NCBI GenBank assembly: GCA_945881905.1
Contig: CAMCVV010000025.1
Coordinates: forward strand, 1-32,239
Length of the DNA: 32,239 nt
Source: Paenibacillus alvei
GTDB lineage: Bacteria > Bacillota > Bacilli > Paenibacillales > NBRC-103111
Reading direction: 5' to 3'
Under the pieces are notes generated by a model, which saw only the letters and a list, made by a program, of their open reading frames with translations, searched no databases and had not been told where the DNA came from. The stretch's first letter is position 1. Each line of letters starts with the position of its first letter. Positions 16,143-24,142 of this stretch are shown piece after piece. Made by a program: the position numbers and the translations under genes.

Positions 16143-17069
16143 ATGAATTCGATCCAAATCGCAGGTGTGAACAAATCCGTAAGTCAATTGATCATGGGTA
16201 CAGACTTTTTTAACCTCAGTAATCCAGACACCGTGCATGAAATCATGGAGCTTTTTATGCAAATGGGTGGAAATACGTTAGATACTGCTCATATTTATAG
16301 TGGTGGTGAAAGTGAAGCAGCGATTGGTTTGTGGTTGGAAGCAACCCAGAAACGGAAGGATATCGTGATTCTGACCAAAGGCGCTCATCATGATCGTTCC
16401 GGACCACGTGTGAATCGCCAAGGCATATATGAGGACTTAATGGAAAGTCTAGAACGATTACGTCTTGATAGCGTAGAATTATATGGACTGCATCGTGATG
16501 ACCCCCTTACACCTGTCGGGGAAATTATGGATGCGTTGAACGAACATATCGAAGCAGGACGAATCCAAGCGATTGGTGGATCTAACTGGTCACACCAACG
16601 TTTGCAAGAAGCGAATGACTATGCCCGTCAACATGGACTCATTGGATTCAGCTTCAATAGCCCGAATCTTAGTTTAGCCAAAACGAATGAACCGTTTTGG
16701 ACAAACTGTTTGTCTGCTGATGCACACACACTCGAATGGCATACCCACACACAGATGCCTTTGCTTTCTTGGTCATCGCAAGCTAGAGGGTTCTTCTCCG
16801 ACCACGTATCGCCTAGTGATCGCACGAATGAAGATCTGGTACGCGTGTTTTACCATGAAGCGAATTGGCAACGTCGCCATCGCGCAGAACAGCTTGCTGA
16901 GCAAAAAGGTGTCAGTCGTATCCAAATTGCATTAGCGTATGTATTGAATCAGCCATTCCCTACATGTGCATTGATTGGTCCTCGTAACCAAGCCGAAATG
17001 ACTTCTTGCCAACAAGGTGCACAAATTAAATTAACGCAAGCAGAAATCTCTTGGCTCGTGGGTACGTAA
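16143..17069 (+). CDS. Aldo/keto reductase
   Basis: A 308-residue TIM-barrel NADPH-dependent reductase. The catalytic tetrad is visible: Asp47 and Tyr52 in LDTAHIYSGG, Lys79 in ILTKGAH, His117 in LYGLHRDD. GGSNWS (about 147) and the C-terminal coenzyme loop with ALIGPRNQAEM follow. ATG 16143 (MNSIQIAG) fits the family start, and AGAGGTG lies about ten bases upstream. The frame is open further upstream, overlapping the preceding gene, but that part is not family-like. Probably cotranscribed with the upstream Gfo/Idh/MocA gene. Confidence 0.92.
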   Translation: MNSIQIAGVNKSVSQLIMGTDFFNLSNPDTVHEIMELFMQMGGNTLDTAHIYSGGESEAAIGLWLEATQKRKDIVILTKGAHHDRSGPRVNRQGIYEDLMESLERLRLDSVELYGLHRDDPLTPVGEIMDALNEHIEAGRIQAIGGSNWSHQRLQEANDYARQHGLIGFSFNSPNLSLAKTNEPFWTNCLSADAHTLEWHTHTQMPLLSWSSQARGFFSDHVSPSDRTNEDLVRVFYHEANWQRRHRAEQLAEQKGVSRIQIALAYVLNQPFPTCALIGPRNQAEMTSCQQGAQIKLTQAEISWLVGT

Positions 17070-17121
17070 GCATGTATGGACTTATCGGTGATAGATATCC
17101 TAGACCAGTAACACATAAGGA

Positions 17122-17591
17122 CTATTCACTTGTTGGATGATCCACAAGTCCATTCAACGGTTCAACTTCGAGAACAATGTGAGCTTCCTCATAACAGAGG
17201 TGTGCAACGTTTAAGCGTTTCAACCACTGCTTTGTGTTGGATTTCTCTAGACACTTCGAGGCGTTCATTCCCTGTTTGTGTAATGATTGCTTGGATATTG
17301 AGTTTCTTACAAGCTGCTATGGTTTCTTTCAAGTCTGCGATATAGGAGTCTCGGAAAGCTGGATCAACCAAATTAAAGATTTTTTGCGCGTGCCCGTAAT
17401 CCCTACACCGATCTTCTCTTGTACTTTCACGATTTGATCGAGGTTTCCTAGATTCCACCAAGAATCATATTCAAGACCTTGCAAACCGTGCTCTTTCACT
17501 ATGTCCAAATGAAACAACACATCTTCTTGAGGATATGCACCTATACATAAGGTGAATTTCGAGCAATTGTTTACTTGTATTCGATCAGCAT
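17122..17591 (-). pseudogene. Sugar isomerase (xylose-isomerase-like TIM barrel) pseudogene
   Basis: Read across frames on the minus strand, the sequence gives SKFTLCIGAYPQEDVLFHLD, then GLEYDSWWNLGNLD and KIGVGITG. It shifts to HAQKIFNLVDPAFRDSYIAD and KLNIQAIITQTGNE, and shifts again to AHIVLEVEPLNGLVDHP before a stop at 17122. These are hallmarks of the hydroxypyruvate isomerase / sugar phosphate isomerase-epimerase fold. At least two frame breaks (near 17390 and 17195) and loss of the last third make it non-functional. It lies 36 bases beyond the fucU-type gene on the same strand, so it was the last gene of that operon. Confidence 0.8.
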
Positions 17592-17626
17592 GTCACGATT
17601 GCGCGGACTTCACCATTGGACGAATT

Positions 17627-18058
17627 TCAGGGCTGGATGACGCCTTTTTTTAGCAATATATTGGCATAAAGCGCAGTTTCTCCGGTAGCTACAATCGCAT
17701 ACGCTTTTCTTGCGCGCTCATAAAAAGCAAATTTTTCGATGTAATCCATTTGAACCGGCTGTCCTTGGCTCTGTTCGATGATCTTCGCATATGTATCCCA
17801 AATCGGTGTCTTAACGGTGTCTCCAGGGACTACAGCCATCAATCCTACAGGCTTGGGGTCGTATGAGTCTAATGGATATAGCGCCAAGATCGCTTGCAAC
17901 AGCTCTGGGATGGGGTGTCCATCTAAGCGAATTAAGCGCTGTGCATGGCTTGCAGCTGGAAAGTTTCCATCTGCTAAGATGATTTCGTCTGTATGTCCCA
18001 TTTCCATCAAGATGCGAAGTAATTCAGGTGAGATCAACGATGAAATTCCTTTTAACAT
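17627..18058 (-). CDS. RbsD/FucU-family sugar mutarotase
   Basis: A 143-residue protein that interconverts sugar anomers, probably of L-fucose. It begins MLKGISSLISPELLRIL; EMGHTDEIILADGNFPA carries the conserved His22 and Asp/Asn of the active site. Family features near the end are EKFAFYERARKAYAIVATGE and NILLKKGVI. The start was moved to ATG 18058, because AAAGGATG lies about seven bases before it while the upstream ATG 18067 directly abuts that site. It lies 52 bases after the HPr-kinase-like gene, codirectional. No fucose isomerase or kinase is in view. Confidence 0.9.
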   Translation of the reverse strand: MLKGISSLISPELLRILMEMGHTDEIILADGNFPAASHAQRLIRLDGHPIPELLQAILALYPLDSYDPKPVGLMAVVPGDTVKTPIWDTYAKIIEQSQGQPVQMDYIEKFAFYERARKAYAIVATGETALYANILLKKGVIQP

Positions 18059-18110
18059 ATGTGACATCCTTTCTCTTACATAGGGAATATGGAGATTATA
18101 TCATTGCGAT

Positions 18111-19028
18111 TCATTGCGGTTCGTTAAACTTAAGGCGCTTCATGAAGTCTTCAACTGCACTATACCCTTGTTGTCTTAAATACCAGTTGTTCGCAGCAGC
18201 TTCGACAAGTTCTGCAACATCTCGTCCTGGTTGCAGTTGGATTTCAATCGTTGGGATATTCACATCCATATATTCTGTGAATTTGTCAGCTAATTCGAGT
18301 TCATTATTCAACTTGTTATCTTCCCACTTCGTAAGCTCGATGTCAAGTACTATCCGTGTTTCATCTTGAAATGCACTACGACCATATAAGCGTGACACAT
18401 TAATTAATCCTACACTGCGTAAAGCAAGAAATTCACGTGTTTTGCCATCGTGTGTACCTAATATCGTCTCGGGGTTGATTTTCTTTAAGACTACTACGTC
18501 ATCTGCAACTAATCGATGTCCTTTGCGAATAAGTGAATGTGCCGTTTCGCTTTTACCTACTCCTGATTTGCCGCGCAATATAATGCCAATACCTGACACA
18601 TTAACACAGACGCCATGAATGGAGATTTCTTGTGCTAATTCTTTTGCCAAATAGTTATCGCTTAAACCAATGAATTTGGAAGTAGCCATTTGCGTACGCA
18701 ATAAGGGAATATTCTCTTGCTCGCAAAATTTCGTCAAGTATTTAAGTTCATCTTGTCCTCTGGTTACCACAAAGCAAGGTGGATGGTAATTGACTACGTT
18801 CCCAATCCGTTCACTGCGTTCATCTTCATTTAATTGAAGCAAATATGTGATTTCTTTTCTACCTAGCACTTGCACATGGTTTTGTGGGAAGAATTCAAAG
18901 TATCCGACGAACTCTAGCCCCGGACGATACGTCAGTGGTTTGGTAATCAGTCGATCTACGAATTGATGACCTGCTAGTATCTCTAATTGGAACCGCTCGA
19001 TTAACTGAGCGACAGTGATTGCTTTCAT
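18111..19028 (-). CDS. hprK: HPr kinase/phosphorylase paralogue with altered signature motif
   Basis: A 305-residue homologue of the bifunctional enzyme that phosphorylates HPr on Ser46 in carbon catabolite control. The N-terminal domain has RPGLEFVGYFEFFP. The catalytic domain has SIHGVCVNVSG (His138), the P-loop GKSGVGKSE (153-161), GHRLVADD (Asp176/177) and the C-terminal IQLQPGRDVAELVEAAA. In the family signature the usual EIRGLGIIN reads ALRSVGLIN (202-210): Glu and Gly are replaced. It is followed by a mutarotase gene, not lgt/ppaX as for the housekeeping hprK of Bacillales, so it may be a second, specialised copy. ATG 19028 is preferred for ribosome spacing (AAAGGAT); ATG 19034 is possible. 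Confidence 0.88.
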   Translation of the reverse strand: MKAITVAQLIERFQLEILAGHQFVDRLITKPLTYRPGLEFVGYFEFFPQNHVQVLGRKEITYLLQLNEDERSERIGNVVNYHPPCFVVTRGQDELKYLTKFCEQENIPLLRTQMATSKFIGLSDNYLAKELAQEISIHGVCVNVSGIGIILRGKSGVGKSETAHSLIRKGHRLVADDVVVLKKINPETILGTHDGKTREFLALRSVGLINVSRLYGRSAFQDETRIVLDIELTKWEDNKLNNELELADKFTEYMDVNIPTIEIQLQPGRDVAELVEAAANNWYLRQQGYSAVEDFMKRLKFNEPQ

Positions 19029-19034
19029 GATCAT

Positions 19035-19448
19035 GTATCCTTTCTATGATTGACTAGCTGATTAGGCAAATGGTTGATTCATTATCATGAGTATTCGAGG
19101 TTTGCAAGCATTTACCTCTTATTGTACATGTGATTCTTGGAGATGTGAATGTCGGAAATGTGAATGTCGGAAATGTGAATGAGGTGCGGGTTTCTATCCT
19201 GTTGCCTCACCCACTGCAATGAGATCTAAGACATGTGCCAACACATCGAGTGGAATAAGACTTCGACGCAGAGGGTAGGTGAAATAATCTCTGTGGACAC
19301 ATGATCGAGTTACTGCGGTTTGCTACTTGCAACGAAGTGACATAGAGCGAAGTGTTCTGCCAAAAATATGGTGTATCCTTGCACCAAAATCGGATATGAT
19401 GAATTCATAGTTATGTAAACTAATATATGGACAAAGGAGGCCTACCTG
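19035..19448. other. Intergenic region between divergent genes
   Basis: No intact gene. It holds a three-copy 15-base tandem repeat (19141-19185). A minus-strand frame of about 40 codons (about 19199-19320, containing RDYFTYPLRRSLIPLDVLAH) looks protein-like but has no start and matches no family I recognise. The strong site AAAGGAGG (19433-19440) belongs to the lipid-kinase gene. Confidence 0.4.
19141..19185. repeat. 15-base tandem repeat, three copies
   Basis: The unit AAATGTGAATGTCGG occurs three times in a row: the first copy differs at one base, the third diverges at its last four bases. It is in non-coding DNA upstream of the HPr-kinase-like gene. Confidence 0.8.
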
Positions 19449-20387
19449 TTGATTGGCTTCATCATTAATCCTCAATCAGGACATGGAAAAGGAACTGCAG
19501 TATGGCATCAGGTGCAGCAACTTTGGAACAAACATCCTTCAACATACGTCTATCGCATCACAGCTCAAGCTTATGATGCAACGCATTTTGCGATACAACT
19601 CATTCAAGAACATAACATCGAAACACTGATTGTCATCGGAGGAGACGGGACGATCCACGAAGTGGCGAACGGGATATGGCGATGCCTTGCCCTAGGCCAT
19701 ACGTGTGTAATGGGTGTCATTCCTGCAGGTACAGGTAACGATTATGCCAAAGCACATGGTATTCCGACTGATGTTCGATTAGCCGTCGCATTGCTGATGG
19801 GGGAACCTTCCCTGAAGCGCTTGGATGTGATTCGATACGATGAACAGCATGATCTCATTGCGTTGAACAGTGTAGGTGTAGGTTTTGATGGTCTAGTTGC
19901 ACACTTGATTGAAACATCAAGATACAAAAAAATGTTAAATCGATTCGGTCTAGGGAAGCTTATCTACTTTCTCACGATGTTCAAGGTGTTTTGGGTATAC
20001 CAGCCGTCCGTCATTCGGTTAACTGTAGATGGAGTTCTGTATGAGCTTCCCGATACATGGTTCGTCGTTACCGCGAATATTTCATATTTTGGAGGTTCGA
20101 TGAAGATCTGCCCCCATGCTGCCGCAGATGATGGTGTTCTTGATGTAGTCGTCATTCAAAGCTCAACGAGATTACGATTATTACCGCTGATGTTATCCGT
20201 ATACAAAGGGATGCATATCCACCATCCTGCTGTCACAATGTATCGCGGCAAACATATAGAAGTAAGCTCGACAGGACCCCTCATGATGCAAGCTGATGGT
20301 GAACAAGCAGGCATTACACCGCTGAATGCTACTATCATTGCAGGTGCGATTCAGATCATCGTCAAAGGAAATACACAGGATTCCTGA
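19449..20387 (+). CDS. Diacylglycerol kinase-family lipid kinase
   Basis: A 312-residue DAGK-catalytic-domain protein that would phosphorylate a lipid such as diacylglycerol. The N-terminus is IGFIINPQSGHGKG. The nucleotide site GGDGTIHEVANGI (64-76) and GTGNDYAKAHGIP are diagnostic, and GGSMKICPHAAADDGVLDVV is the C-terminal beta-domain motif. The start is TTG 19449, because AAAGGAGG lies eight bases upstream and INPQSG must follow closely. It is like B. subtilis DgkB/YerQ and YtlR; lengths are similar. It stands alone, divergent from the HPr-kinase-like gene. Confidence 0.92.
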   Translation: MIGFIINPQSGHGKGTAVWHQVQQLWNKHPSTYVYRITAQAYDATHFAIQLIQEHNIETLIVIGGDGTIHEVANGIWRCLALGHTCVMGVIPAGTGNDYAKAHGIPTDVRLAVALLMGEPSLKRLDVIRYDEQHDLIALNSVGVGFDGLVAHLIETSRYKKMLNRFGLGKLIYFLTMFKVFWVYQPSVIRLTVDGVLYELPDTWFVVTANISYFGGSMKICPHAAADDGVLDVVVIQSSTRLRLLPLMLSVYKGMHIHHPAVTMYRGKHIEVSSTGPLMMQADGEQAGITPLNATIIAGAIQIIVKGNTQDS

Positions 20388-20607
20388 TTTCATCGTGATT
20401 TATTTGTATTTGCAACGACTCTACATTTCACTTTATTGGTATAAGCTCATCCTGCAAACCACTCATTGCGCTTAGAGGTTTTCTTTATTGCCGCATGTTC
20501 TGGATCACAGTATTCAATGATGTGCGTATCGTTGCCTTTATACATCGACTTGTATATTCAATATAAGTGTCCCCTGTATGTATGTCTTCAACTTTGCGAT
20601 AGGTGAG
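20388..20607. other. Short non-coding stretch
   Basis: I see no gene or clear signal between the lipid-kinase stop and the dehydrogenase fragment. Confidence 0.3.
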
Positions 20608-20820
20608 TTATCTGTTGACGACATGAGTTGGATTTCCTTGCACATAGTACTTAAGATTGTCTATAGCTACTTGCAACAAGCGACTTCTTGCTTCCAATGT
20701 TGCCCACGCCAGATGAGGAGTAATGATACAATTATTCGCTGTAAGAAGGGGATGGTCATCCGAAGGAGGTTCAACAGATAACACATCTAGCGCGTGATCG
20801 TATCGAAGTTCTTCCCTCTA
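20608..20820 (-). pseudogene. D-2-hydroxyacid dehydrogenase, C-terminal fragment
   Basis: The minus strand reads HALDVLSVEPPSDDHPLLTA, NNCIITPHLAWATLEARSRL and NLKYYVQGNPTHVVN before TAA at 20608. This is the unmistakable end of a glycerate/phosphoglycerate dehydrogenase-type enzyme, with the catalytic His in TPHLAWAT. The region before HALDV is not dehydrogenase-like, and the usual text between the nucleotide fold and ALDV is shortened. The first two-thirds of the gene are gone, so it is a remnant. Confidence 0.8.
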
Positions 20821-20865
20821 GTATTCACTTTTCTTACACGAGAAGTTTATTCTATGTAGAAAGCG

Positions 20866-20929
20866 GGGAATCCTGATATTCAAGAAACACAGGATATCCT
20901 GCGTTTCTTGAAATATAATTATGATTCCC
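20866..20929 (-). terminator. Large nested hairpin after the Imm53 array
   Basis: The inner near-perfect dyad 20879-20912 has TTCAAGAAAC paired with GTTTCTTGAA, continuing through CAGGATATCCTG. The outer arms GGGAATC (20866-20872) and GATTCCC (20923-20929) pair again. It begins two bases after the last stop codon of the array. There is no long U-tract, so strength as a terminator is uncertain; it may also protect the transcript end. Confidence 0.6.
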
Positions 20930-20930
20930 A

Positions 20931-21644
20931 CTAAGGATGTAAAGTCACGTCTAGGGCCCATGTGCGGAAGACCTCTAGAAGTTGTGTCAAGTTGAGTGGA
21001 GCACATGATCCTTGAAACTTGAGGTCCTTCACGTAACATTGCAACCAATCCTGTTCACTATGATAGATCGACAACGCTTCGAATGAACATGCTTCTAGCT
21101 CTGTTTCTTCAATATTGATCTTCAACTTCCAACCTTTATTCCCATCAGTTGATATTTTGATTAAACCTACGTGTTCTTCCCAAGACCCATCACATTGAGA
21201 GCAAAACCACTCTTGAAGCCATTGAAGTAATAGGTGTCTATTTCTCGTATCATCTAAGTTCACGATTGACCCGGTTGACGTTACCCAGTTCTGATACGTT
21301 TGAAGGAGTTCAAACAACTTGAATGTGTCGCCTGCTGAATCAAATCTCCCATCAAATATTCTGCAAAAGTACCATTCATGTTCACTTAGGACTATATGAA
21401 TTTCTTTGAAAGGTATTGCTTCTAATGCAGTACCTTTCAGTTTAACTTCAAACCTCCACCCTGGATTAGCTTGAGTTTCAATCTTAATATCCACAATATT
21501 ACCGTCATGTTGAGATAATTGATCGGAATACCACTGTTGAAGCCAGTTCAAAGGATTCAGCCTTACCTCCAGTTGATTGGCGTACCACTGTTGAATGCGG
21601 TTCGGTTTCCAAAGTTGAAACTGGTGCTTATTCAGGAAATCCAT
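20931..21644 (-). CDS. Double Imm53-domain immunity protein, copy 3
   Basis: A 237-residue cytoplasmic protein, last of three tandem paralogues. It contains two consecutive Imm53-like domains: about 30-130 (NWLQQWYSDQL, ETQANPGWRFEVKLKGTALE, SEHEWYFCRI, FELLQTYQNWV) and about 140-235 (LQWLQEWFCSQCDGSW, STDGNKGWKLKINIEETELE, SEQDWLQCYV, APLNLTQLLEVFRTW). The first 28 residues hold a third, truncated motif (RIQQWYANQL). Imm53 proteins neutralise secreted polymorphic toxins and are recognised by these Trp-rich motifs. It differs from copies 1-2 mostly in the first domain and at the C-terminal end. Confidence 0.82.
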   Translation of the reverse strand: MDFLNKHQFQLWKPNRIQQWYANQLEVRLNPLNWLQQWYSDQLSQHDGNIVDIKIETQANPGWRFEVKLKGTALEAIPFKEIHIVLSEHEWYFCRIFDGRFDSAGDTFKLFELLQTYQNWVTSTGSIVNLDDTRNRHLLLQWLQEWFCSQCDGSWEEHVGLIKISTDGNKGWKLKINIEETELEACSFEALSIYHSEQDWLQCYVKDLKFQGSCAPLNLTQLLEVFRTWALDVTLHP

Positions 21645-21687
21645 GATTACCTCCTATAGTTAAACATATATCTTCAGGAAGAAATGA

Positions 21688-22404
21688 TCACACGGGATCT
21701 GAAGACACATATTCGACCCATGTGCGGAAGACCTCTAGAAGTTGTGTCAAGTTGAGTGGAGCACATGATCCTTGGAACTTGAGGTCCTTCACGTAACATT
21801 GTAACCAATCCTGTTCACTATGATAGATCGACAACGCTTCGAATGAACAAGCTTCTAGCTCTGTTTCTTCAATATTGATCTTCAACTTCCAACCTTGATT
21901 CCCATCGGTTGATATTTTGATATGACCTACGTGTTCTTCCCAAGACCCATCACATTGAGAGCAAAACCACTCTTGAAGCCATTGAAGTAATAGGTGTCTA
22001 TTCCTCGTGTCATCTACATTCACGATTGACCCGGTTGACGTTACCCAGTTCTGATAGGTTTGAAGAATTTCAAAAAACTTGAACGTGTCGCCTGATCCAC
22101 TAAATACCCCTTCAAGCACTCTGCAAAAGAACCATTCATGTTCACTGCGGTCTATATGAATTTCTTTGAAAGGTACTTCTTCTAAAGCAGTTTCTTTCAG
22201 TTTAATTGTTAACCACCACCCAGGATTAGCTTGAGTTTCAATATTAATATACACAATATTACCGTCATGTTGGCATAGTTGATCGGAGTACCACTGTTGA
22301 AGCCAGTTCAATGGATTCAGCCTTACCTCCAGTTGATTGGCGTACCACTGTTGAATGCGGTTCGGTTTCCATAGTTGAAACTGGTGCTTATTCAGGAAAT
22401 CCAT
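21688..22404 (-). CDS. Double Imm53-domain immunity protein, copy 2
   Basis: A 238-residue paralogue of its neighbours with the same two-domain plan. Domain 2 differs from copy 3 at only a few positions (for example HVGHIKISTDGNQGW), while domain 1 carries replacements such as YINIETQANPGWWLTIKLKE and CRVLEGVFSGSG. ATG 22404 follows TAGGAGGCAATC. The 43-base gap to copy 3 is nearly identical in sequence to the gap before this gene, showing that each duplication included the spacer. Confidence 0.82.
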   Translation of the reverse strand: MDFLNKHQFQLWKPNRIQQWYANQLEVRLNPLNWLQQWYSDQLCQHDGNIVYINIETQANPGWWLTIKLKETALEEVPFKEIHIDRSEHEWFFCRVLEGVFSGSGDTFKFFEILQTYQNWVTSTGSIVNVDDTRNRHLLLQWLQEWFCSQCDGSWEEHVGHIKISTDGNQGWKLKINIEETELEACSFEALSIYHSEQDWLQCYVKDLKFQGSCAPLNLTQLLEVFRTWVEYVSSDPV

Positions 22405-22447
22405 GATTGCCTCCTAAAGTTAAACATATATCTTCAGGAAGAAATGA

Positions 22448-23161
22448 TCACACGGGATCTGAAGACACATCTTCGACCCATGTGCGGAAGACCTCTAGAA
22501 GTTGTGTCAAGTTGAGTGGAGCACATGATCCTTGGAACTTGAGATCCTTCACGTAACATTGCAACCAATCCTGATCACTATGATGGATAGACAACGCTTC
22601 AAATGAACAAGTTTTTAATTCTGTTTCTTCAATATCGATCATCAGCGTCCAACCTTTATTCCCATCAGTTAATATCGTGATTCCATAAGCTTCTTCCCAA
22701 GACCCATCACATTGAGAGCAAAACCATTCCTGGAGCCACTGAAGTAATAGGTGTCTATTTCTCGTATCATCTACGTTCACGATTACCCCTGTTGACGTTA
22801 CCCAGTTCTGATAGGTTTGAAGAATTTCAAAAAACTTGAACGTATCGCCTGATCCAATAAATTCCCCTTCACGTACTCTGTAAAAGAACCATTCATGGTC
22901 ACTGCGGTCTATTTTAATTTCTTTGAAAGATACTGCTTCTAATGCAGTACCTTTCAGGTTAATTTCCATCCGCCACGCTGGATTAGCCTGAGTTTCAATA
23001 CTAATATCCACAGAATTACCGCCATGATGGCATAGTTGATCGGAGTACCACTGTTGAAGCCAGTTCAAAGGATTCAACCTTACCTCCAGTTGATTAGCGT
23101 ACCACTGTTGAATGCGGTTCGGTCTCCAAAGTTGAAACTGGTGCTTATTCAGGAAATCCAT
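22448..23161 (-). CDS. Double Imm53-domain immunity protein, copy 1 (toxin-adjacent)
   Basis: A 237-residue paralogue, first of the array and 15 bases after the toxin stop, with TAGGAGGC before ATG 23161, so it is cotranscribed with the toxin. It is the most divergent copy, with YGITILTDGNKGWTLMIDIE in domain 2 and SIETQANPAWRMEINLKG in domain 1. As the gene nearest the toxin, it is the likeliest cognate immunity. Its second domain (CDGSWEEAYGITI) is closest to the canonical Imm53 sequence. Confidence 0.84.
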   Translation of the reverse strand: MDFLNKHQFQLWRPNRIQQWYANQLEVRLNPLNWLQQWYSDQLCHHGGNSVDISIETQANPAWRMEINLKGTALEAVSFKEIKIDRSDHEWFFYRVREGEFIGSGDTFKFFEILQTYQNWVTSTGVIVNVDDTRNRHLLLQWLQEWFCSQCDGSWEEAYGITILTDGNKGWTLMIDIEETELKTCSFEALSIHHSDQDWLQCYVKDLKFQGSCAPLNLTQLLEVFRTWVEDVSSDPV

Positions 23162-23176
23162 GATTGCCTCCTAAAG

Positions 23177-24142
23177 TTATGGTTTTCGTGGCATTTCGTC
23201 GGGTCTTGGATGTCTAACGCCACCAGGAACAGTTCTATCATGCACATGAGGTACGCCAAATTTTTCGCCTGTTGCTTTATTTTCATGAGTCCTGTTATTT
23301 TCAGCTCTGCCATGATATGCATTACCGGGTGCAAAGGGATTTGGGTTTTGATTTGTAGGTTTGTTAAATGCCTGCCAATGAGTGACTTCTTGCGTAATCG
23401 GATCTCGCTTGATTACTGTATGATTACCAGTAGCAGTGGAGTCATACTTCATATTGTTTATCCCGCGTCCTGAATTAGCAACTTGCTTGGCACTCGTGGC
23501 GTTATCCGCTATTGCTTTAACACCTTTAGCGGCATAAGACCCAGGAACAAAAGGGATAGCGGTTGCTGCTGCATCCCATGCCATGAATAAACCATTGGTT
23601 AATGTGGGTTTCTTGTTGTACTCATATATACTATGTCCTAAGCTAGCAGCGTCAAAGACGGTTTCTAACGCTCGTTTGCTTCGTATTGAAGGGTTCTGTT
23701 CATCAGATGGTGTTGCATCTGCAAGATCTGTTAGAACTTCTTCCTCAGTTACACGTTCTTCCTCAGTTACAAGTTCTTCTTCAGTTACAAGATGATTCGT
23801 TACTTCAATTTCTGGAGCAGGAACAGAGGCTACCTCAGGATTAAGAATTTGAAACAAATTGATACAATCAAAAAGTTTCGATAAGTCGAGTAAGTCGTCT
23901 AGCTCTGCAGGCGATAAAGATGCAAGGTCTTCTAATTGCTGTTCGACTGATTGTTCTACTTGCTGTTCTACTTGTTGTGCTACTGATTGTTTGACTGATT
24001 GTTCGACTGATTGTTCTACTGGTTGTGCTACTTGCTGTGCTACTGGAGCTTGATCCGTCATCCCGAAGATGGCTTGAGTGGGGATCATCATCGTAGCGAG
24101 TAACATGGTCACGATGATTTTACTGAATAATTGGGTAAACAT
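23177..24142 (-). CDS. Secreted polymorphic toxin-like protein
   Basis: A 321-residue protein. Residues 1-30 form a Sec signal peptide (IIVTMLLATMMIPTQAIFG). Residues 33-72 are Gln/Val/Ser-rich short repeats, and residues 115-135 contain three VTEEE units. A hydrophobic Gly/Ala pre-toxin-like segment (FMAWDAAATAIPFVPGSYAA) leads to the C-terminal domain: GNHTVIKRDPITQEVTHW, NPFAPGNAYHGRAENN, PHVHDRTVPGGVRHPRPDEM. His-rich PHVHD with GGVR resembles toxins labelled polymorphic toxin type 24, a predicted nuclease; I hold that label loosely. GGAGG lies eight bases before ATG. Three Imm53 genes follow at once, supporting a toxin role. Unusually short for a contact-type toxin, with no LXG, RHS or WXG domain. 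Confidence 0.75.
   Translation of the reverse strand: MFTQLFSKIIVTMLLATMMIPTQAIFGMTDQAPVAQQVAQPVEQSVEQSVKQSVAQQVEQQVEQSVEQQLEDLASLSPAELDDLLDLSKLFDCINLFQILNPEVASVPAPEIEVTNHLVTEEELVTEEERVTEEEVLTDLADATPSDEQNPSIRSKRALETVFDAASLGHSIYEYNKKPTLTNGLFMAWDAAATAIPFVPGSYAAKGVKAIADNATSAKQVANSGRGINNMKYDSTATGNHTVIKRDPITQEVTHWQAFNKPTNQNPNPFAPGNAYHGRAENNRTHENKATGEKFGVPHVHDRTVPGGVRHPRPDEMPRKP
23735..23792 (-). repeat. 18-base tandem repeat coding (L/R)VTEEE units
   Basis: Three copies of an 18-base unit encode VTEEEL, VTEEER, VTEEEV in the toxin gene, in an acidic linker. The copies differ by single bases. Confidence 0.75.
23930..24052 (-). repeat. 12-base-period repeat coding Val-Glu-Gln-Ser units
   Basis: About nine degenerate four-residue units (VEQS, VKQS, VAQQ, VEQQ) follow the toxin signal peptide. 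The 12-base period is visible in the DNA, so copy number may vary between strains. Confidence 0.7.

Noticed and set aside
19199-19320. Gene fragment on the minus strand upstream of the HPr-kinase-like gene
   Set aside because: About 40 protein-like codons without a start or any family motif; kept only as a note in the intergenic entry.
23735-24052. CRISPR-like repeats
   Set aside because: The repeats have 12- and 18-base periods with no spacers, keep the reading frame of the toxin gene and encode amino-acid repeats.
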